NCBI GenBank assembly: GCA_018058445.1
Contig: JAGOZY010000031.1
Location: forward strand, 1-8,131
DNA from: Negativicutes bacterium
GTDB taxonomy: Bacteria; Bacillota; Negativicutes; JAGOZY01
DNA: 8,131 nt
Reading direction: 5' to 3'
Within the stretch, counting starts at the first letter, position 1. The number at the start of each line of letters is the position of its first letter. A model generated the notes under the pieces. The model saw only the letters and a list, made by a program, of their open reading frames with translations. It was not told where the DNA came from and did not search any database. The translations under genes and the position numbers were made by a program. This document shows positions 6,502 to 8,131 of the stretch, in pieces.

Positions 6502-6541
6502 CTTGATGATTAATTACAGCTATATCAAGAACCAACGTAAA
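6502..6541. repeat. Direct repeat copy B, ISL3-end-like
   Basis: Same orientation as the copy at 2592-2631, sharing TTACAG.TATAT and ACCAACG. The minus strand reads GGTTCTTGATATAGCTGT, again like an ISL3-family terminal repeat. Beyond the core the two copies diverge (copy B continues toward lower coordinates with ATGGATAAGAATAG on the minus strand; copy A does not). If it is an insertion-sequence end, the interior would have lain toward the sulfur operon; no transposase is left there. Confidence 0.55.
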
Positions 6542-6570
6542 AAGAACCCTAAGCAAAATGCTTAGAATCT
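6538..6570 (-). terminator. Terminator-like hairpin
   Basis: CTAAGCA (6549-6555) and TGCTTAG (6559-6565) form a perfect 7-bp stem with a 3-base loop. On the minus strand it is followed by GGTTCTTTTT, and outer AAAGA/TCTTT can also pair, lengthening the stem across a small internal loop. It immediately follows the last stop of the possible decayed frame at 6562-6915, as expected for an original gene end. Confidence 0.5.
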
Positions 6571-6915
6571 TTGATCTTCCTCAGTGACTCCAGAGGATCC
6601 ATCGCTCCAGTCTTTTAATTCAAAGAGTAAATCTACTTATTTAAAACCATTAGCATTACCTGTTAAACGGCTGATATCTTTGGGATTTCAGGCGATCACT
6701 CGTTTCATTAATTATATATATTAGGACTTATTTGCATACCGTAAGGACCCAATAAGACCCAATGTACCGCTAGCAAATCAACTTTTACCAGTTAAATCGA
6801 TATCTCCCATGGAGCGCCCACGATTGTCTAAACTGACCACCACTTGATCGTTCAATATCCACTTAGATAACAAGAACATTTGGGTAAAACATATTAAATC
6901 TATGTTTTTTCTGCG
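6562..6915 (-). pseudogene. Possible decayed coding sequence, product not recognised
   Basis: One minus-strand frame from about 6915 to the TAA at 6562-6564 gives coding-like peptide pieces, for example QVVVSLDNRGRSMGDIDLTG, FASGTLGLIGSLRYANKS, NPKDISRLTGNANGF and VDLLFELKDWSDGSSG, but it is broken by five in-frame stops (at 6778, 6721, 6712, 6688 and 6637). No frameshift is needed to join the pieces, so if it was a gene it decayed mainly by point mutation. No start codon with a ribosome site is visible. The complementary plus-strand frame is also fairly open but is rich in Pro, Ser and Leu, as antisense frames usually are. I do not recognise the product. It may instead be noncoding DNA with chance openness. 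Confidence 0.3.
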
Positions 6916-6942
6916 AACACTGCTTTTCTCTTTTCCAGAGAT

Positions 6943-6986
6943 AAAAAAGAAAGTCTCCTATCTATAAATAGAAAACTTTCTTTTTA
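6943..6986 (-). terminator. Strong hairpin terminator after the copper genes
   Basis: AAAAAGAAAGT (6944-6954) and ACTTTCTTTTT (6975-6985) are perfect 11-bp inverted repeats around a 20-base loop that holds a smaller hairpin (TCTAT-AA-ATAGA). T runs leave the stem on both strands, so it could work in both directions. It lies about 60 bp past the stop of the SHOCT-like gene and probably ends the operon entering from the right. Confidence 0.8.
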
Positions 6987-7047
6987 GTTTATATTGAGGA
7001 GGTCTCATTCATTCCTAAAGTGGGCACTCCCCGCAGACACCCTGATA

Positions 7048-7275
7048 TTACAATTGCTTTTTGATATTTTCATATTCTTCTTGGGAAATTTCACCTCTCG
7101 CAAATCGCTCTTGTGCAATTACTAAGGCATTGGATGTGACCTCTTTTCTTTCTGTCCATTTAGTAAAGAAAGAAAACATTCCCCAAATAATTACTCCAAA
7201 AAAGAGCATCATCAAAATCATCATCATCCCTCCCCCCATAAAAGAGTTCATCATTGGTCCTTCATAAAAACACAT
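7048..7275 (-). CDS. Small membrane protein with SHOCT-like C-terminal tail
   Basis: A 75-aa protein with a Met-rich N-terminus (PMMNSFMGGGMMMILMM), one transmembrane segment near residues 17-38, and a cytoplasmic tail whose last 25 residues (ERFARGEISQEEYENIKKQL) match the SHOCT pattern of a short helix, RGEI turn, EEYE and second short helix. SHOCT tails occur on many small proteins and are thought to aid oligomerisation. AGGAGG lies seven bases before the ATG at 7275, so this start is good. The gene begins 11 bp after the multicopper oxidase stop and is clearly cotranscribed. The clustered methionines and the neighbour suggest a role in copper handling at the membrane; this is inference, and the protein has no catalytic motif. 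Confidence 0.82.
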   Translation of the reverse strand: MCFYEGPMMNSFMGGGMMMILMMLFFGVIIWGMFSFFTKWTERKEVTSNALVIAQERFARGEISQEEYENIKKQL

Positions 7276-7286
7276 ATTCTTCCTCC

Positions 7287-8131
7287 TTATTTACTAGTTC
7301 GAACAACCATCATCATTCCACCATCTTCGTGATCCAAGATATGACAGTGGAGCATCCAATCCCCCACTTCTTTTAGTGAGAATGCAATATCAACATATTC
7401 TCCGGGCGGAATATTGATAGTGTCTTTAAAGATATTCTGATCTGGTCTCACTCCATTTCGTGAAACGACTTGAAAATAACCGCCATGTAAATGCATAGGA
7501 TGGTTCATTGCATGCATTCCATTATTGTCATTGTTGTGAATTCGCACCTTCATAACTTCCCCAACCTTCACGTTCATTGGTGGCACATTAGGGAAAACAT
7601 TGTCATTAATAGTCCACTCTGTCATCTGATTACTACTGTCTTGGTTACTCATATTATTCATCATTGAATGACCTGCCATCCCCATCATTGAATCATTGTT
7701 CGAGCTGTTACTGCTTGTCGATTGCTTCATTCGAGAATTCAAAAATAATTCAAAATCCACTTGTTTTTCATCAATACCCGCAAATCCTTTTAACGACGAA
7801 GTTGGTAGTGGAGATTTTACTTGCTCTACGATTTCGTTCGTATAGCGAATCGGCATCTTTATTCCAAACTCCGGACGATTTGTCACTAAATAATAAGTTT
7901 GACCCACTTCACCATCAGCCAAAACTTCTACATCAACTCTTTCGCCTGGGTAAATCGTAACCGATTCTGATATCATTGGCTTTTCTAACTGCCTTCCATC
8001 GGTATGAGTAATTCTCATTTTATGATTTTGAACAGAAATTGTATGCTCTACTGCGGTCGAAGCATTCATAAAGCGAAATTTGTGAAGTTCTCCTTTAGTA
8101 AATTCTAAAGCTGGTATCCCTTCTGCACTTT
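7287..8131 (-). CDS. Multicopper oxidase (partial, N-terminal part beyond window)
   Basis: The last 280 residues of a CueO/CopA-like multicopper oxidase, which oxidises Cu(I) or other substrates while reducing oxygen to water, usually outside the membrane as a copper-resistance enzyme. The frame is open to the right edge, so the Met at 8069 is internal (preceded by ALEFTKGELHKFRF) and not a start. Seen: a cupredoxin-like middle domain with YPGERVDVEVLADG, a Met/His/Ser-rich linker (DSMMGMAGHSMMNNMS) like the copper-binding inserts of CueO, and the two C-terminal copper signatures HPMHLHGG and WMLHCHILDHEDGGMM, which carry the trinuclear-site His pairs, the type 1 Cys and His, and the likely axial Met. 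Family members are about 450-550 aa, so roughly half is visible. The small SHOCT-like gene follows. The N-terminal signal sequence is outside the window. Confidence 0.95.
   Translation of the reverse strand, partial: SAEGIPALEFTKGELHKFRFMNASTAVEHTISVQNHKMRITHTDGRQLEKPMISESVTIYPGERVDVEVLADGEVGQTYYLVTNRPEFGIKMPIRYTNEIVEQVKSPLPTSSLKGFAGIDEKQVDFELFLNSRMKQSTSSNSSNNDSMMGMAGHSMMNNMSNQDSSNQMTEWTINDNVFPNVPPMNVKVGEVMKVRIHNNDNNGMHAMNHPMHLHGGYFQVVSRNGVRPDQNIFKDTINIPPGEYVDIAFSLKEVGDWMLHCHILDHEDGGMMMVVRTSK

Noticed and set aside
2592..6541. Complete ISL3 insertion sequence or composite transposon
   Set aside because: Only end-like repeats are seen; no transposase gene lies in the window and the two repeats are direct rather than a pair of inverted ends.
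6575..6957. Plus-strand frame with only two stops across the gene-poor stretch
   Set aside because: It is the exact complement of the minus-strand frame and is rich in Pro, Ser and Leu, as expected for an antisense reading; no start signal is seen.
7664..7960. Plus-strand open frame of 98 codons
   Set aside because: Antisense to the multicopper oxidase.
8067..8069. Met codon as the start of the oxidase
   Set aside because: The frame stays open upstream with oxidase-like sequence to the window edge, and no ribosome site precedes this codon.
1..8131. CRISPR array, tRNA or rRNA gene
   Set aside because: I found no regularly spaced repeats and no tRNA or rRNA signature on either strand.

Overview
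The window reads as low-GC Gram-positive DNA (class Bacilli, probably Lactobacillales such as an Enterococcus relative; the genus is inferred, not shown). The composition is AT-rich. Ribosome binding sites are of the GGAGG type, promoters are TTGACA-like, a CodY-box-like site is present, and the regulator is of the CsoR/CstR family. Every gene I can support lies on the minus strand, so transcription runs from high to low coordinates.

Right part (about 6943-8131): the 3' part of a multicopper oxidase enters from the right edge, followed closely by a small membrane protein with a SHOCT-like tail and then a strong hairpin terminator. This looks like the end of a copper-handling operon. Next comes about 520 bp without an intact gene (about 6424-6943). 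It holds a possible decayed reading frame, a terminator-like hairpin, and a roughly 36-bp repeat that resembles an ISL3-type insertion-sequence end.

Middle (2671-6423): a compact five-gene operon that looks like a reactive-sulfur (persulfide/thiosulfate) module. In transcription order it holds a CstR-like repressor, a membrane protein with four Cys clusters suited to iron-sulfur binding, a CoA-disulfide-reductase-like flavoprotein fused to a rhodanese domain, and two half-size YeeE/YedE sulfur transporters whose genes overlap by one base. A consensus-like promoter and a 15-bp GC-rich palindrome of the CsoR/CstR operator type precede the regulator. The likely logic is that persulfide relieves CstR repression, the YeeE/YedE pair moves thiosulfate or a related sulfur species, and the flavoprotein-rhodanese reduces or transfers sulfane sulfur. 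The Fe-S membrane protein may supply or accept electrons. A second copy of the 36-bp repeat, in the same orientation, lies just beyond the operon's 3' end, so the module is bracketed by direct repeats.

Left part (1-2567): a two-gene catabolic operon. A YfcC/DcuC-type transporter is followed by a D-aminoacylase-type amidohydrolase that runs off the left edge. A 13/15 match to the CodY box sits in front of it, which fits import and hydrolysis of an N-acyl amino acid or a dipeptide-like nitrogen source.

The least explained items are the Fe-S membrane protein in a persulfide operon, the Cys-rich rhodanese variant, the direct repeats around the module, and the unidentified decayed stretch near 6562-6915.
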